64,000 bases of DNA from the NCBI GenBank assembly GCA_020438105.1, contig JAGQVE010000015.1:18002-82001 (forward strand), written 5' to 3'. The notes beneath the pieces were generated by a model. It did not search any database and was not told the origin of the DNA. It worked only from the letters and a program-made list of their open reading frames with translations. A program made the translations under genes and the position numbers. This document shows, in pieces, positions 8,948 to 19,754 of this stretch. The DNA is from Bacteroidales bacterium (GTDB taxonomy: Bacteria; Bacteroidota; Bacteroidia; Bacteroidales; JAADJA01). Each line of letters opens with the position of its first letter. The first letter of the stretch is position 1.

Positions 8948-9664
8948 TTACTTTGTTGCTTCGTCCTTTTTGTCCTCGGCACCATCTTCCCTGGCCTCTT
9001 CGGCTTCAGCAGCAGGTTCCTCAGCTTTTGCTTCAGGCTCAGCAGGAGTTTCAACTTTGGGTTCTTCAACTTCAACCACAGCCTCAGGCTCTGCTGGAGC
9101 TTCAGCTACTTCAGCTTCTGCTACCACTTCAACCTGTTCTTCAGCAACTGCTTCCGGTTCTTCTACTTTTTCAGGAGCTGATTCTTTTTTTGTTTCAGTT
9201 GCAGCAGGTGCGGCAACTTCTTCTTTCTTAGCTCCGGCAGCACCACCCCTCCTTCTTCTGCGGCTTGCTGATTTTTGAGCACCTCCTTTGTCAGAGAGCA
9301 GGTTTTCATTATAATCTACAAGCTCCATCATACACATTTCAGCGTTGTCACCTAAACGTGCACCAATTTTAATAATACGGGTATAACCACCCGGACGATC
9401 AGCAATTTTCACAGATATTTCGCGGAATAATTCCGTAACAGCATCTTTATTTTGCAGATATCCAAAAACAATCCTTCTTGAATGCGTACTATCTTCCTTG
9501 GCTTTAGTGAGCAAAGGTTCAACATACACTTTCAAAGCTTTGGCTTTAGCTAAGGTAGTATGGATACGCTTATGCATGATCAGGGAAGTTGCCATATTTG
9601 CCAACATTGCTTTCCTGTGGGCACTCTTCCTCGATAAATGATTTATTTTTTTCCTGTGTCTCAT
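8948..9664 (-). CDS. rplQ: 50S ribosomal protein L17 with long acidic tail
   Basis: 238 residues. Residues 1 to about 127 are a normal L17 ([20 protein letters not shown] and the [19 protein letters not shown] segment), which lies at the exit-tunnel side of the large subunit. It is followed by a basic patch ([10 protein letters not shown]) and then about 100 residues made almost wholly of Ala, Glu, Val, Pro and Lys. Bacteroidota L17 proteins often carry a C-terminal extension, but this one is long. Last gene of the superoperon, 5 nt after rpoA. Confidence 0.95.
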   Translation of the reverse strand: MRHRKKINHLSRKSAHRKAMLANMATSLIMHKRIHTTLAKAKALKVYVEPLLTKAKEDSTHSRRIVFGYLQNKDAVTELFREISVKIADRPGGYTRIIKIGARLGDNAEMCMMELVDYNENLLSDKGGAQKSASRRRRRGGAAGAKKEEVAAPAATETKKESAPEKVEEPEAVAEEQVEVVAEAEVAEAPAEPEAVVEVEEPKVETPAEPEAKAEEPAAEAEEAREDGAEDKKDEATK

Positions 9665-9669
9665 CTCAA

Positions 9670-10662
9670 TTATTCCTTATCTAATTTATACTTCGAGATA
9701 TTCATGCCGAATTCCAGGCCCTTTGATTTAACAAGCTCTTCAAGCTCAGTTAATGATTTTTTACCAAAATTCCTGAATTTGAGCAAATCGTTTTTATTAA
9801 ACTGAACCAGATCTCCCAGTGAATCCACATCAGCGGCTTTCAAACAATTAAGTGCTCTTACTGAAAGGTCGAGGTCAACCAGTTTTGTTTTCAGGAGTTG
9901 ACGGGTATGCAAAGAGCTTTCGTCAAATTCTTCCGTAACGGTTTTCTCTTCTGAATCCAGCGTAATGCGTTCATCACTGAAAAGCATAAAGTGGTGAATC
10001 AGGATCTTGGCAGCTTCTTTTAATGCTTCTTTTGGATGAATTGATCCATCTGTTTCCAGATCAAGCAGAAGTTTTTCATAGTCGGTTTTTTGTTCAACCC
10101 GAAAATCTTCAACCTTGAAAGTTACATTTTTGATTGGGGTATGGATCGAATCCATGAAAATAGTACCCACCGAAGCGTTCAAAGTTTTGTTTTCCTCAGC
10201 AGGAACATATCCCCTGCCTTTCTCAATGTTAACCTCAATGGAGAGTTTTACATTGGATTCCATGTGGCAGATTTCCACCTCTGGGTTAAGCACCTGGAAT
10301 ACGGATAAAAACTTATTGATATCACCAGCTTTGAAAGTTTCCTGGTCACCAATTACGATATGTACTTTTTCACTGCTTTCGCTATCGATTTGCCTTCTGA
10401 ACCTGATCTTTTTTAAGTTCAGGATAATTTCAGATACATCTTCAACAACACCTTTGATTGTAGCAAACTCCTGATCTACACCTTCGATTTTCACAGAAGT
10501 AATTGCGAAACCTTCGAGTGATGACAGAAGAATACGACGAAGTGCGTTTCCAATGGTAATCCCAAATCCTGGTTCAAGCGGACGAAATTCAAAGATACCT
10601 TTGAATTCATCGGCTTCAATCATGATAACTTTATCAGGTTTTTGAAATGCTAAAATTGCCAT
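9670..10662 (-). CDS. rpoA: RNA polymerase alpha subunit
   Basis: 330 residues. The N-terminal assembly domain ([20 protein letters not shown]) and the C-terminal helix-hairpin domain ([20 protein letters not shown] then [16 protein letters not shown]) are both complete, joined by an acidic linker near residue 245. It nucleates assembly of the core polymerase and contacts upstream DNA and regulators. It lies between rpsD (47 nt) and rplQ (5 nt), the usual alpha-operon order. Confidence 0.97.
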   Translation of the reverse strand: MAILAFQKPDKVIMIEADEFKGIFEFRPLEPGFGITIGNALRRILLSSLEGFAITSVKIEGVDQEFATIKGVVEDVSEIILNLKKIRFRRQIDSESSEKVHIVIGDQETFKAGDINKFLSVFQVLNPEVEICHMESNVKLSIEVNIEKGRGYVPAEENKTLNASVGTIFMDSIHTPIKNVTFKVEDFRVEQKTDYEKLLLDLETDGSIHPKEALKEAAKILIHHFMLFSDERITLDSEEKTVTEEFDESSLHTRQLLKTKLVDLDLSVRALNCLKAADVDSLGDLVQFNKNDLLKFRNFGKKSLTELEELVKSKGLEFGMNISKYKLDKE

Positions 10663-10709
10663 TTTCAGCTATTTATATTATTATTTCGATTTAAATTCGT
10701 TGTTAATTT

Positions 10710-11315
10710 TTATTTGGAGTACAACTCAACGATAAGTTGTTCCTTAATATTTTCAGGAATTTCTGCCCTTTCAGGATAATTCAGGAATCTGCCAGACAAT
10801 TTCTCATCATTCCATTCGAGCCATGAGAAACTGTGTGAACTACCGGCCAATGAATTGGTGATAGCTTCGAGTGATTTAGATTTTTCACGAACACCTACTA
10901 CGTCGCCCGGACGAACCGAATAAGAAGGGATGTTCACGATTTCGCCGTTAACAGTAATATGGCGATGTGTTACAAACTGACGGGCAGCAGCTCTTGAAGG
11001 AGCAATTCCAAGGCGGAAAACAACATTATCCAATCGGGCTTCGATCAACTGCAGCAATACCGTACCGGTAATTCCTTTTTTGTGCGAAGCTTTGATAAAG
11101 ATGTTTCTGAACTGACGTTCAAGAATTCCATAAGTATATTTTGCCTTTTGTTTCTCCATTAACTGGATGCTGTACTCCGACTGTTTCCGTCGGCGTTTTG
11201 AAGCACCGTGTTGTCCCGGAGGATAGTTTTTACGCTCGTAACTTTTATCCGGACCGTAGATCGGATCTCTAAATTTCCTGGCAATTTTTGTTTTTGGACC
11301 AATATATCTAGCCAT
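10710..11315 (-). CDS. rpsD: 30S ribosomal protein S4
   Basis: 201 residues. A primary 16S rRNA-binding protein with the S4 RNA-binding domain at [20 protein letters not shown] and the downstream [16 protein letters not shown]. No Cys zinc knuckle is seen at the N-terminus, so it is the zinc-free form. In many bacteria S4 represses the alpha operon; no matching leader structure was recognised here. Confidence 0.97.
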   Translation of the reverse strand: MARYIGPKTKIARKFRDPIYGPDKSYERKNYPPGQHGASKRRRKQSEYSIQLMEKQKAKYTYGILERQFRNIFIKASHKKGITGTVLLQLIEARLDNVVFRLGIAPSRAAARQFVTHRHITVNGEIVNIPSYSVRPGDVVGVREKSKSLEAITNSLAGSSHSFSWLEWNDEKLSGRFLNYPERAEIPENIKEQLIVELYSK

Positions 11316-11350
11316 GTCTCTCTATTTACTTTAAAACAATTATCGTTTGA

Positions 11351-11740
11351 TTAAACCCTACGACGTTTCGGAGGCCTGCAGCCATTATGTGGCAATGGAG
11401 TTACGTCAACAATTTCCATTACTTCAATTCCGGCTGAGTGAATGGTTCTGATGGCGGACTCACGTCCTGAACCAGGCCCTTTAACAAATACTTTTACTTT
11501 ACGTAATCCGAGGTCATAAGCCACTTTGGCACAATCTTCGGCAGCCATTTGAGCTGCATACGGGGTATTCTTTTTTGATCCCCGAAATCCCATTTTGCCG
11601 GCAGAAGCCCAGGATATTACCTGGCCACTATTGTTGGTCAGTGTAATAATGATATTGTTAAAAGAAGCGGAAACAAATGCTTTTCCGATTGCTTCTACTT
11701 TAACAACCCTCTTCTTTGATGTTTTTACTTTTTTAGCCAT
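11351..11740 (-). CDS. rpsK: 30S ribosomal protein S11
   Basis: 129 residues. Part of the platform of the small subunit, with the conserved [21 protein letters not shown] and the C-terminal [24 protein letters not shown] end (here [20 protein letters not shown]). It lies 34 nt after rpsM and 35 nt before rpsD. Confidence 0.97.
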   Translation of the reverse strand: MAKKVKTSKKRVVKVEAIGKAFVSASFNNIIITLTNNSGQVISWASAGKMGFRGSKKNTPYAAQMAAEDCAKVAYDLGLRKVKVFVKGPGSGRESAIRTIHSAGIEVMEIVDVTPLPHNGCRPPKRRRV

Positions 11741-11774
11741 ATAAAATTATTATTCTAAATGTATTACTACATCA

Positions 11775-12155
11775 TTAACCTGTTGGTGCTTTCTTTTTAT
11801 TTGCAACAGTTTTTTTACGACCTTTCCTTGTACGGGCATTGTTTTTAGTACTTTGTCCGCGCAGAGGCAGTCCGATACGATGACGGATACCACGGTAAGT
11901 TCCAATATCCTGTAAACGTTTTATGTTCATTTGAACCTGTGAACGAAGTTCACCTTCTACCTTATATTTTTCGGCAATGATGGTACGGATTGCTCCTTGT
12001 TCATCATCAGTCCAATCCTGAACACGTTTATTCAAATCAATTCCAGCTTCCGTCAGAATTTTTTGAGCAGTTGATCTGCCGATACCGAAAATATAAGTCA
12101 AGGCAATTTCGCCTCTTTTATTTTTCGGGATGTCAATTCCTGCTATACGAGCCAT
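11775..12155 (-). CDS. rpsM: 30S ribosomal protein S13
   Basis: 126 residues. It sits in the head of the small subunit and touches the P-site tRNA with its basic tail. [20 protein letters not shown] at the start and [20 protein letters not shown] near the C-terminus are diagnostic. Gap of 29 nt after rpmJ. Confidence 0.97.
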   Translation of the reverse strand: MARIAGIDIPKNKRGEIALTYIFGIGRSTAQKILTEAGIDLNKRVQDWTDDEQGAIRTIIAEKYKVEGELRSQVQMNIKRLQDIGTYRGIRHRIGLPLRGQSTKNNARTRKGRKKTVANKKKAPTG

Positions 12156-12184
12156 ATTCTCTGATTATTATTATTAATGAATGA

Positions 12185-12301
12185 TTATCCTTGACGTTGT
12201 TTGTACTTCGGATTTTTTTTGTTGATCACATACAACCGTCCTTTTCTGCGAACGATTTTACAATCCGGTGTTCTTTTTTTTACAGATGCCCTGACTTTCA
12301 T
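12185..12301 (-). CDS. rpmJ: 50S ribosomal protein L36
   Basis: 38 residues starting [20 protein letters not shown] and ending NPKYKQRQG. One Cys ([13 protein letters not shown]) remains, whereas the zinc-binding C+ form has CxxC...CxxxxH, so this is the form without a complete zinc site. It lies in the normal place between infA and rpsM. Confidence 0.95.
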   Translation of the reverse strand: MKVRASVKKRTPDCKIVRRKGRLYVINKKNPKYKQRQG

Positions 12302-12313
12302 ATTATCAATCTT

Positions 12314-12532
12314 TTATTTGTATCTGAATGTAATTCGTCCTTTGGTCAAATCATAAGGCGACATTTCAAGCTTCACCTTGTCACCAGGAAGAATTTTGAT
12401 GTAATGCATTCTCATTTTACCTGAAATATGAGCTGTGATCACATGCCCGTTTTCAAGTTCAACCCGAAACATTGCATTACCCAGTGATTCTATCACGGTG
12501 CCATCTTGTTCAATGGATGCTTGTTTTGCCAT
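12314..12532 (-). CDS. infA: Translation initiation factor IF-1
   Basis: 72 residues, a single S1/OB domain. [20 protein letters not shown] and [20 protein letters not shown] are typical. It occupies the A site of the 30S subunit during initiation. The order map-infA-rpmJ is conserved. Confidence 0.97.
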   Translation of the reverse strand: MAKQASIEQDGTVIESLGNAMFRVELENGHVITAHISGKMRMHYIKILPGDKVKLEMSPYDLTKGRITFRYK

Positions 12533-12550
12533 AAATACGAATTTCTATTC

Positions 12551-13330
12551 CTAATTTTTATTGTTTAATACTTCTTCAACAAAATCAAATGTCGACAAAA
12601 TCTCTGCTTTCCCTTTCCTTATCACCACATCATGTTCAAAGTGCGCGGATGGTTGCCGGTCGATGGTCCTGAATGTCCATCCATCGCTCTCCTGCACCAC
12701 TTTTCTTGAACCCAGGTTGATCATCGGTTCAATGGCCAGCACCATTCCTTCCAGCAACTTTGGTCCTGTGCCTCTCCTGCCAAAATTTGGAACTTCCGGT
12801 TTTTCATGGAGATTTCTTCCCAATCCATGACCTACAAGATCACGAACGACTGAATAACCAAAACTTTCCACATAAGACTGAATGGCATAACCAATATCCC
12901 CAATCCTGTTTCCGGCTCCGGCTGCTTCAATTCCTCTATACAAGGAGGCTTTGGTCCGTTCCATCAGCAACAATATATCTTCCTTCACTTCACCAACTGC
13001 AAAGGTATATGCTGAATCGCCGTAAAATCCATTTTTCACTACACCGCAATCAACAGAAACAATATCACCATCTTTCAATTCCCTATCAGAGGGAAAACCG
13101 TGTACAACATTTTCATTGATTGAAATACAAAGTGTATATGGAAAACCATTATAACCTTTGAAACCCGGAATCGCTTTATGATCCCTGATAAAGGTTTCAG
13201 CCCTCTTATCGAGGTCGATGGTTTTAACACCAGGTTCAATTAATCTGGCCACTTCTGCCAGTGTTTTGCCAACAAGCAAAGAACTTTCTCTTATTAATTC
13301 AATTTCTTCTTCGGTCTTAATCAAAATCAT
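12551..13330 (-). CDS. map: Methionine aminopeptidase type I
   Basis: 259 residues. It removes the initiator Met from nascent proteins. The metal site is complete: two Asp in SVDCGVVKNGFYGDSAYTF, His in GHGLGRNLHEKP, Glu in LAIEPMINLG and Glu in FEHDVVIRKG. The zinc-finger N-terminal extension of some type I enzymes is absent. It follows secY by 10 nt; in many bacteria adk sits between them, but not here. Confidence 0.96.
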   Translation of the reverse strand: MILIKTEEEIELIRESSLLVGKTLAEVARLIEPGVKTIDLDKRAETFIRDHKAIPGFKGYNGFPYTLCISINENVVHGFPSDRELKDGDIVSVDCGVVKNGFYGDSAYTFAVGEVKEDILLLMERTKASLYRGIEAAGAGNRIGDIGYAIQSYVESFGYSVVRDLVGHGLGRNLHEKPEVPNFGRRGTGPKLLEGMVLAIEPMINLGSRKVVQESDGWTFRTIDRQPSAHFEHDVVIRKGKAEILSTFDFVEEVLNNKN

Positions 13331-13340
13331 AATCGGTTTT

Positions 13341-14708
13341 TTATCCGGTCATACTAAAAGATGACCGGCCTTTAATACGTCCTGATTTTGTTAAACCATC
13401 GTAATGGCGCATAAGCAGGTGGCTTTCTATTTGCTGCAATGTATCCAGAACCACACCTACTAAAATGAGCAGTGAAGTTCCGCCATAAAACTGAGCAAAT
13501 TGAGTACTTACACCCAGCAACCTAACCAGTGCGGGCAAAATAGCCACGAATCCCAGGAAAATAGATCCGGGTAAAGTAATCCGCGACATTACATTATCGA
13601 TAAACTCTGCTGTTTTCCGTCCCGGTTTCACTCCCGGAATAAATCCTCCGTTCTTTTTCATATCATCCGCCATTTGATTCGGATTAACCGTAATGGCTGT
13701 ATAGAAATAGGTAAACAGGATGATCATGATAAAGAAAGTGAAATTATACCAGAAACCATTGATATTTGAAAATGCTGAAGCAAATCCACTCATGGCTTCT
13801 GATTGTGTAAATCCAGCAAGGGTAATAGGCAAAAACATAATTGCCTGTGCAAAAATGATTGGCATTACACCGGCAGCATTCACTTTTAAAGGAATATACT
13901 GGCGTACACCACCATATTGTTTATTACCAACGATCCTCTTGGCATATTGTACAGGAATTCTCCTGGTCCCCTGAACCAATAATATTGACAACAGGATAAC
14001 TAAGATTAAAATTGCAATCTCCAGAACAAAGTATACAAGTCCGCCACCTTTTTCTTCCATACGGGCTACAAACTCACCAAAAAGTGCAAATGGCAATCGG
14101 GCAATAATACCGATCATAATGATCAATGATATACCATTACCAATACCTTTATCTGTAATCTTTTCACCTAACCACATAATGAACATCGATCCGGCAGTTA
14201 GAATTATGATGGATGATATTCCGAAAAATGAAAAGATGCTGTGTGAGGTCATATTTGGATCAAACGGGTAGATTCCATCAGCGGGTAACTGTCGTACCAG
14301 GTTACCAATGTAAGCAGGTGACTGGAAAATAAGAATGATTACTGTTAAATAACGTGTAATCTGATTGATTTTCCTTCTGCCGCTTTCGCCTTCTTTCTGC
14401 AGTTTTTGGAAGTATGGAATCGCCATACCCAGCAACTGAACAACAATAGAAGCGGAGATATAAGGCATAATTCCAAGCGCAAAAACACTGGCATTGGAAA
14501 ATGCGCCCCCTGAAAACATATTGAGCAATCCTAACAATCCATCGCTGGCCTGACTTTGCAATGCATCAAGCTTATGTGGATCAACTCCCGGAAGAACTAC
14601 GTAAGAACCCAACCTGTAAATTAAAATAATTCCAAGTGTGTAAAGGATTCTGTTGCGCAGGTCCTCAATTTTAGATATATTTCGTATTGTTTCTATTAAC
14701 CTTTTCAT
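13341..14708 (-). CDS. secY: Preprotein translocase subunit SecY
   Basis: 455 residues with ten transmembrane helices; the channel of the Sec translocon in the inner membrane. The plug region (SGGAFSNASVFALGIMPYIS) and the C-terminal MRHYDGLTKSGRIKGR are typical. Co-expression with ribosomal proteins is normal. The start is 6 nt after rplO. Confidence 0.97.
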   Translation of the reverse strand: MKRLIETIRNISKIEDLRNRILYTLGIILIYRLGSYVVLPGVDPHKLDALQSQASDGLLGLLNMFSGGAFSNASVFALGIMPYISASIVVQLLGMAIPYFQKLQKEGESGRRKINQITRYLTVIILIFQSPAYIGNLVRQLPADGIYPFDPNMTSHSIFSFFGISSIIILTAGSMFIMWLGEKITDKGIGNGISLIIMIGIIARLPFALFGEFVARMEEKGGGLVYFVLEIAILILVILLSILLVQGTRRIPVQYAKRIVGNKQYGGVRQYIPLKVNAAGVMPIIFAQAIMFLPITLAGFTQSEAMSGFASAFSNINGFWYNFTFFIMIILFTYFYTAITVNPNQMADDMKKNGGFIPGVKPGRKTAEFIDNVMSRITLPGSIFLGFVAILPALVRLLGVSTQFAQFYGGTSLLILVGVVLDTLQQIESHLLMRHYDGLTKSGRIKGRSSFSMTG

Positions 14709-14714
14709 TCAGTG

Positions 14715-15161
14715 TTAAATTTTTGTAGCAACACCACCCTGTGCTTCAATGGCGGCTATTGCGGATTTTGAAAATGCGTGTGCTTTAACTTCCAGTTTAG
14801 CTTTCAGCTCTCCTCTACCCAGAATTTTAACCAGGTCTTTTTTGGAGGCCAATCCATTTTCAACGAGGGTATCAACATCAATGGCAGTTAATTTCTTTTC
14901 ATCTGCCAGTTTTTGCAATACATCGATATTGATTCCATGATATTCAACACGGTTGATATTTTTAAATCCGAATTTAGGAACGCGACGATGCAATGGCATC
15001 TGTCCACCTTCAAATCCAGGCTTGCTGCTATAACCCGAGCGGGATTTTGCGCCTTTATGACCACGAGTTGATGTTCCACCATGTCCTGATCCCTGTCCGC
15101 GACCAATACGCTTTTTGCTCTTCGTTGAACCTTTTGCTGGTTTTAAATTACTTAAATCCAT
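14715..15161 (-). CDS. rplO: 50S ribosomal protein L15
   Basis: 148 residues. The glycine- and arginine-rich N-terminal extension ([20 protein letters not shown]) that threads into 23S rRNA, followed by the globular domain ending [16 protein letters not shown], is diagnostic. Confidence 0.97.
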   Translation of the reverse strand: MDLSNLKPAKGSTKSKKRIGRGQGSGHGGTSTRGHKGAKSRSGYSSKPGFEGGQMPLHRRVPKFGFKNINRVEYHGINIDVLQKLADEKKLTAIDVDTLVENGLASKKDLVKILGRGELKAKLEVKAHAFSKSAIAAIEAQGGVATKI

Positions 15162-15182
15162 TACGTTGTTATTGAAAGGTTA

Positions 15183-15362
15183 TTAAATTTCTTCTACTTT
15201 AAGTAAATGCTTCACTTTATCAATCATACCTTCCACTGAAGGGCTTCCTTCAATTTCGCGTGTTTGATTGAGTTTTTTCAATCCAAGTGCTTCAAGTGTT
15301 GCCTTTTGTCTTTTCGTTTGGCCAATACCACTTTTCACCTGTGTAATTTTATACTTCTTCAT
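15183..15362 (-). CDS. rpmD: 50S ribosomal protein L30
   Basis: 59 residues starting MKKYKITQVKSGIGQTKRQK, matching the family length. An upstream ATG at 15374 would add four residues (MKDT); I prefer 15362 because other L30 proteins begin at the first beta strand. The conserved TLEALGLKKLNQTREI segment is clear. It follows rpsE by about 20 nt. Confidence 0.93.
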   Translation of the reverse strand: MKKYKITQVKSGIGQTKRQKATLEALGLKKLNQTREIEGSPSVEGMIDKVKHLLKVEEI

Positions 15363-15382
15363 TGTATCTTTCATTTTTGAAA

Positions 15383-15901
15383 TTAACCATTAAAAACCCT
15401 GTCGAGATCCATACCACGCAATTGTGCGATTGTATGGGGATCACGTAATTGTACGAGGGCATTGATGGTAGCTTTAACCACACTGTGAGGATTTGAAGAA
15501 CCTTTAGATTTTGCAAGTACGTCGGTTACTCCAACGCTCTCCAGAACAGCACGCATGGCACCACCTGCAATTACACCAGTACCAGGAGCAGCTGGTTTAA
15601 TAAATACGCGGGCTCCGCTATATTTACCTTCTTGCTCATGAGGAAGGGTTCCGTTAAGGATGGGAACTTTGACCAGGTTTTTCTTGGCATCATCAATCCC
15701 TTTGGCAATTGCTGAGGTAACCTCTTTGGCTTTACCAAGACCGTATCCAACAACACCCTTTTCGTTTCCTACTATCACGATAGCTGAAAAGCTGAAGGTA
15801 CGTCCACCTTTGGTCACTTTGGTCACACGCTGAATGCTTACCAGCCTGTCCTTGAATTCAATATCGCTTGATTTAACTCTTTTAATGTTAACGTCTGTCA
15901 T
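15383..15901 (-). CDS. rpsE: 30S ribosomal protein S5
   Basis: 172 residues. The double-stranded RNA-binding domain ([20 protein letters not shown]) and the C-terminal half ([20 protein letters not shown]) are both complete. It takes part in decoding accuracy at the mRNA entry channel. Confidence 0.97.
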   Translation of the reverse strand: MTDVNIKRVKSSDIEFKDRLVSIQRVTKVTKGGRTFSFSAIVIVGNEKGVVGYGLGKAKEVTSAIAKGIDDAKKNLVKVPILNGTLPHEQEGKYSGARVFIKPAAPGTGVIAGGAMRAVLESVGVTDVLAKSKGSSNPHSVVKATINALVQLRDPHTIAQLRGMDLDRVFNG

Positions 15902-15906
15902 GATAA

Positions 15907-16263
15907 TTAAAATTTAAGTCCTCCTTCTCTGGCAGCTTCTGCTAAAGCTTTCACTCTGCCGTGATATAAATAACCATTTCTGTCGAAAACCACTGTTTCA
16001 ATGCCGGCTGATTTTGCTTTTTCGGCAATTGCAGCACCTACTTTTTTTGCCTGTTCAATTTTATTGCCTTTGGCATCGGATTCAACAGATGAGGAAGCGG
16101 ATAACATTGTGGTACCTGCATTATCGTCGATCAATTGCACGTAAATTTGTTTATTACTGCGATAAACCGACATTCTTGGACGCTCATTGCTTCCAATAAT
16201 GGATTTTCTGAGCCTCATTTTTATTCTGTTCCTTCTGAACTGCTTTTTATTTTTTGTAGCCAT
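15907..16263 (-). CDS. rplR: 50S ribosomal protein L18
   Basis: 118 residues. It binds 5S rRNA in the central protuberance. [20 protein letters not shown] near the start and [20 protein letters not shown] at the end are typical. Gap of 5 nt before rpsE. Confidence 0.97.
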   Translation of the reverse strand: MATKNKKQFRRNRIKMRLRKSIIGSNERPRMSVYRSNKQIYVQLIDDNAGTTMLSASSSVESDAKGNKIEQAKKVGAAIAEKAKSAGIETVVFDRNGYLYHGRVKALAEAAREGGLKF

Positions 16264-16285
16264 TCTTTTCTGATTTTACTTATTT

Positions 16286-16843
16286 CTATTTATCAGCAGA
16301 AGTTTTACCAGCTTTCTTACGAACAACTTCACCTTTATACCTGATCCCTTTTCCTTTATAGGGTTCGGGTTTACGAAGTGACCTTATTTTTGCGGCCACC
16401 TGACCTATCAATTGTTTATCAATTGATTTTAGTGTTATGGTTGGGTTTTTACCCCTTTCAGTTACGGCTTCAGCTTTAACTTCTTCAGGCATTTCGAAAA
16501 CCACGTTGTGTGAAAAACCAAGGGATAATTCGAGATTTTGACCTTTAACTTCAGCTTTATAACCAACACCAACAAGCTCCTGAATAATGGTAAATCCATC
16601 AGTTACTCCGGTTACCATATTAGAAATGAGTGCCCGGTACAAACCATGTTTTGATTTTACCTCTTTGGATTCATTGTTTCTTTCCAGGATGATATTTCCA
16701 TCTTCGGTTTTCACCTGAATATTTGGATCAATTGCCTGATGTAGCTCACCCAGTTTTCCTTTAACCGAAACAACATTTTCATCAGAAACGCTGATTTGAA
16801 CGCCGTCAGGTAATGCTATGGGTAATTTTCCTATACGTGACAT
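16286..16843 (-). CDS. rplF: 50S ribosomal protein L6
   Basis: 185 residues with the duplicated L6 fold. MSRIGKLPIALPDGVQISVS and KPEPYKGKGIRYKGEVVRKK are diagnostic. It lies close to the factor-binding site of the large subunit. Confidence 0.97.
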   Translation of the reverse strand: MSRIGKLPIALPDGVQISVSDENVVSVKGKLGELHQAIDPNIQVKTEDGNIILERNNESKEVKSKHGLYRALISNMVTGVTDGFTIIQELVGVGYKAEVKGQNLELSLGFSHNVVFEMPEEVKAEAVTERGKNPTITLKSIDKQLIGQVAAKIRSLRKPEPYKGKGIRYKGEVVRKKAGKTSADK

Positions 16844-16863
16844 ATCTTTCTAAATTCAAAAAA

Positions 16864-17262
16864 TTAACTAACGTAACACAATACTTCACCACCAATGTTC
16901 AATTTGCGCGCCTCTTTATCGGTCATCACTCCTTGCGATGTAGAAATTATCGCAATTCCTAATCCGTTTAAAACTCGTGGTAATGATTTTGAATCAACGT
17001 ATCTCCTGAGTCCGGGTGAACTAACACGCTCCAATTTACTAATTGCCGGTAATTTGTTTTCCGGATGGTACTTCAAAGCTATTTTGATAATACCGGGTTT
17101 TGATTCATCTTCAAATTTATAATTAAGAATATAACCTTTTTCGAACAAGATTTTGGTAATATCCTTTTTAATACTTGAAGCGGGTACTTCAACCAATCTG
17201 TGCTTTGCCATAACGGCATTGCGAACTCTAGTTAAATAATCTGCTATCGGATCTGTTATCAT
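16864..17262 (-). CDS. rpsH: 30S ribosomal protein S8
   Basis: 132 residues. A primary binder of the central domain of 16S r[23 protein letters not shown] and [20 protein letters not shown] are conserved. S8 is the repressor of the spc operon in E. coli; no mimic of its target was recognised here. Confidence 0.97.
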   Translation of the reverse strand: MITDPIADYLTRVRNAVMAKHRLVEVPASSIKKDITKILFEKGYILNYKFEDESKPGIIKIALKYHPENKLPAISKLERVSSPGLRRYVDSKSLPRVLNGLGIAIISTSQGVMTDKEARKLNIGGEVLCYVS

Positions 17263-17281
17263 TTCTTTATCATTAAATTAT

Positions 17282-17551
17282 TTACCAACTCGCTTTTTTA
17301 ACACCGGGGATTTGACCTCTGAGTGCCATTTCCCTGAAATTGATACGCGAAATTCCGAACTGGCGCATAAATCCTTTAGGTCTTCCTGAAAGGTTGCAAC
17401 GATTGTGCAAACGAACCTTGCTGGAGTTTTTCGGAAGTTTTTGCAGTGCTTCGTAATCGCCTTCTGCTTTGAGTGCAGCGCGTTTTTCAGCATAATGCTC
17501 TACCATTTTGCGACGCTTAACTTCCCGCGCTTTCATTGATTCTTTAGCCAT
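17282..17551 (-). CDS. rpsN: 30S ribosomal protein S14
   Basis: 89 residues, the longer zinc-free form: the CxxC...CxxC of the short form is missing, and [20 protein letters not shown] gives the family. It sits in the head of the small subunit. Only 3 nt separate it from rplE. Confidence 0.97.
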   Translation of the reverse strand: MAKESMKAREVKRRKMVEHYAEKRAALKAEGDYEALQKLPKNSSKVRLHNRCNLSGRPKGFMRQFGISRINFREMALRGQIPGVKKASW

Positions 17552-17554
17552 CTT

Positions 17555-18112
17555 TTATGCTTTTTGATTTTTAAATGGTAATCCAAATTCTTTAAGCAAT
17601 GCCAAACATTCTTTATCTGTTTTGGCCGAGGTAACAAAAGTTACATCCATCCCGTTAATGTTGGCTACTTTGTCGATATCGATTTCAGGAAAAATGATTT
17701 GCTCGGGAACTCCGAATGTATAGTTTCCTCTTCCATCGAATCCTTTATCGTTAATCCCCCTGAAATCACGGATACGGGGAATAGCAACAGAAACCAAACG
17801 ATCAAGGAATTCATACATTTTTTCACCTCTCAGCGTAACACGAACACCCACAGGCATTCCTTTACGTAATTTGAAGTTCGAAATATCCTTTTTAGATTTG
17901 GTTGAAACGGCACGCTGACCGGTGATTGCTGACATTTCCTCAATGCCCTGATCAATCATTTTTTTGTCGGTTATTGCCTGGCCTAAACCCTGGTTTACGC
18001 TAATCTTGAGCAATCTTGGAATTTCCATGGTGCTTTTATAACCAAACTGTTCCTTGAGAGCTGGTGCAATTTCTGCAGCGTATTTTGTCTTTAATCTTGG
18101 TATGTAATCCAT
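17555..18112 (-). CDS. rplE: 50S ribosomal protein L5
   Basis: 185 residues. Binds 5S rRNA and contacts the P-site t[23 protein letters not shown] and [20 protein letters not shown] are conserved. The start overlaps the rplX stop by one base (TAATG), so translation is coupled. Confidence 0.97.
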   Translation of the reverse strand: MDYIPRLKTKYAAEIAPALKEQFGYKSTMEIPRLLKISVNQGLGQAITDKKMIDQGIEEMSAITGQRAVSTKSKKDISNFKLRKGMPVGVRVTLRGEKMYEFLDRLVSVAIPRIRDFRGINDKGFDGRGNYTFGVPEQIIFPEIDIDKVANINGMDVTFVTSAKTDKECLALLKEFGLPFKNQKA

Positions 18113-18435
18113 TACTTAATTACCTCCCCGCTCTTTTTTGAATAACGAACTGATTTATTTGTTTTATCGTCCATTTTGCGACCAACACGGGTAGCTTTGC
18201 CTGAACCTTCGGCAATCATCAGGTTGGAAACATGAATATAACCTTCCTTCTGAACGATACCGCCTTTTGGATTTTCAGCGTTTGGTTTTGAATGCTTCGA
18301 AACCATATTCACGCCTTCCACAATGGCCCTTTGTTTTTCAACATCAACGAACAACACCTTTCCTTTATCTCCTTTTGAGTTTCCGGAGATCACAATGACA
18401 TTGTCGCCTTTTTTGATATGCAATTTATTACGCAT
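18112..18435 (-). CDS. rplX: 50S ribosomal protein L24
   Basis: 107 residues. The KOW motif [20 protein letters not shown] is at the N-terminus. An assembly initiator of the large subunit. One-base overlap with rplE. Confidence 0.97.
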   Translation of the reverse strand: MRNKLHIKKGDNVIVISGNSKGDKGKVLFVDVEKQRAIVEGVNMVSKHSKPNAENPKGGIVQKEGYIHVSNLMIAEGSGKATRVGRKMDDKTNKSVRYSKKSGEVIK

Positions 18436-18449
18436 GGTATCACTTCTTT

Positions 18450-18818
18450 TTAAAGCACCTCAGGTGCCAGTGAAACAATTTTCATATATTGTTTTTCACG
18501 CAGTTCCCTGGCAACCGGACCGAAAATACGGGTGCCGATCATCTCGCCTGAATTATTTAATAATACAACTGCGTTGTCGTCGAAGCGGATATAAGATCCG
18601 TCAGGACGCCTGTTTTCTTTTTTAGTTCTGACAACCACTGCTTTGGCAACGGTTCCTTTTTTGATATTGCCTGAAGGAATTGTATTTTTTACGGTAACAA
18701 TAATTTTGTCACCGATCCTGGCATATCGTTTCCCTGTTCCGCCGAGCACCCTGATGCAGAGTACTTCTTTTGCGCCGCTGTTATCAGCTACTTTGAGTCT
18801 AGATTCTTGTTGTATCAT
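18450..18818 (-). CDS. rplN: 50S ribosomal protein L14
   Basis: 122 residues. [20 protein letters not shown] and the C-terminal [20 protein letters not shown] are diagnostic. It forms an intersubunit bridge. Its ATG overlaps the rpsQ stop by one base. Confidence 0.97.
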   Translation of the reverse strand: MIQQESRLKVADNSGAKEVLCIRVLGGTGKRYARIGDKIIVTVKNTIPSGNIKKGTVAKAVVVRTKKENRRPDGSYIRFDDNAVVLLNNSGEMIGTRIFGPVARELREKQYMKIVSLAPEVL

Positions 18819-19078
18819 TATTTAGCCCTTTCAACGATTTCAACTAACCTCCAACATTTATTTTTACTCAACGGCCGGGTTTCCATGATCCGAACCGTGT
18901 CACCCACATTGCAGTCATTTTTTTCATCATGAGCGATGAACTTGGTAGTTTTTTTAACAAACTTACCATAGATAGGGTGCTTAACTTTACGCTCAACAAC
19001 TACCACGATGGATTTGTCCATCTTGTCGCTGACGACCAGTCCTGTTCTTTCCTTTCTAAGTTTCCTGGTTTCCATCAT
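18818..19078 (-). CDS. rpsQ: 30S ribosomal protein S17
   Basis: 86 residues starting [20 protein letters not shown]. An OB-fold primary rRNA-binding protein; [20 protein letters not shown] is the family signature. The first Met overlaps the rpmC stop by one base, and its stop overlaps the rplN start. Confidence 0.97.
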   Translation of the reverse strand: MMETRKLRKERTGLVVSDKMDKSIVVVVERKVKHPIYGKFVKKTTKFIAHDEKNDCNVGDTVRIMETRPLSKNKCWRLVEIVERAK

Positions 19079-19287
19079 TACTGCTTTTTATTTGATTCTT
19101 CAAGCTCGCGTTTGCGCAGTTCAGTTTTAATGCGCGCGATGATCTTTCTGTAAGCTTTTAATTTATTAGGGTTTTCCAGTGGAGATACGGCATGATTAAT
19201 CCGCAATTTAACCAGTTGTTTGGTTTCATCTTCCAGGCGATCCCTGAGGTCAGCTGTCGAAAGCTCTTTTATAACATTTTGATCCAT
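19078..19287 (-). CDS. rpmC: 50S ribosomal protein L29
   Basis: 69 residues, two helices. [20 protein letters not shown] and [20 protein letters not shown] identify it. It forms part of the docking site for trigger factor and SRP near the exit tunnel. Confidence 0.95.
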   Translation of the reverse strand: MDQNVIKELSTADLRDRLEDETKQLVKLRINHAVSPLENPNKLKAYRKIIARIKTELRKRELEESNKKQ

Positions 19288-19300
19288 TGCTCTCTATTTT

Positions 19301-19723
19301 TTATTCTTCAACATAATCACGACGAACAACAAACTTAGTGGTAACCGGAAGTTTTTGGGCTGCAAGACGCAATGCCTCGCGAGCGATATCCAACGGCACT
19401 CCACCAGCTTCAAATAACATTCTTCCCGGGCTTACCCTTGCAACAAACATTTCGGGTGCACCTTTACCTTTACCCATACGAACCTCTGCAGGTTTTTTGG
19501 TAATGGGTTTATCTGGGAAAATTCGAATCCAGAGTTGTCCTTCACGTTTCATATGACGGGTAACAGCCTGACGTGCAGCTTCTATTTGCCTTCCTGTTAA
19601 CCAGGCTTCCTGCAGCGATTTAATTCCAAAAGATCCAAATGCCAGTTGATTTCCTCGCATGGCGTTGCCTTTCATCTTTCCTTTTTGCTGTTTCCTGTAT
19701 TTTGTTTTCCTTGGCTGTAACAT
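19301..19723 (-). CDS. rplP: 50S ribosomal protein L16
   Basis: 140 residues. [20 protein letters not shown] at the start and [15 protein letters not shown] segment (here [20 protein letters not shown]) are conserved. It organises the A-site region of the large subunit. Confidence 0.97.
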   Translation of the reverse strand: MLQPRKTKYRKQQKGKMKGNAMRGNQLAFGSFGIKSLQEAWLTGRQIEAARQAVTRHMKREGQLWIRIFPDKPITKKPAEVRMGKGKGAPEMFVARVSPGRMLFEAGGVPLDIAREALRLAAQKLPVTTKFVVRRDYVEE

Positions 19724-19754
19724 TATTATCTGTTATTATGATGATCCAATTCTA

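Noticed and set aside
8953..9278. Two Gln/Leu-rich or Ser/Ala-rich frames on the plus strand
   Set aside because: They are antisense to the Ala/Glu-rich tail of rplQ and result from its repetitive codons.
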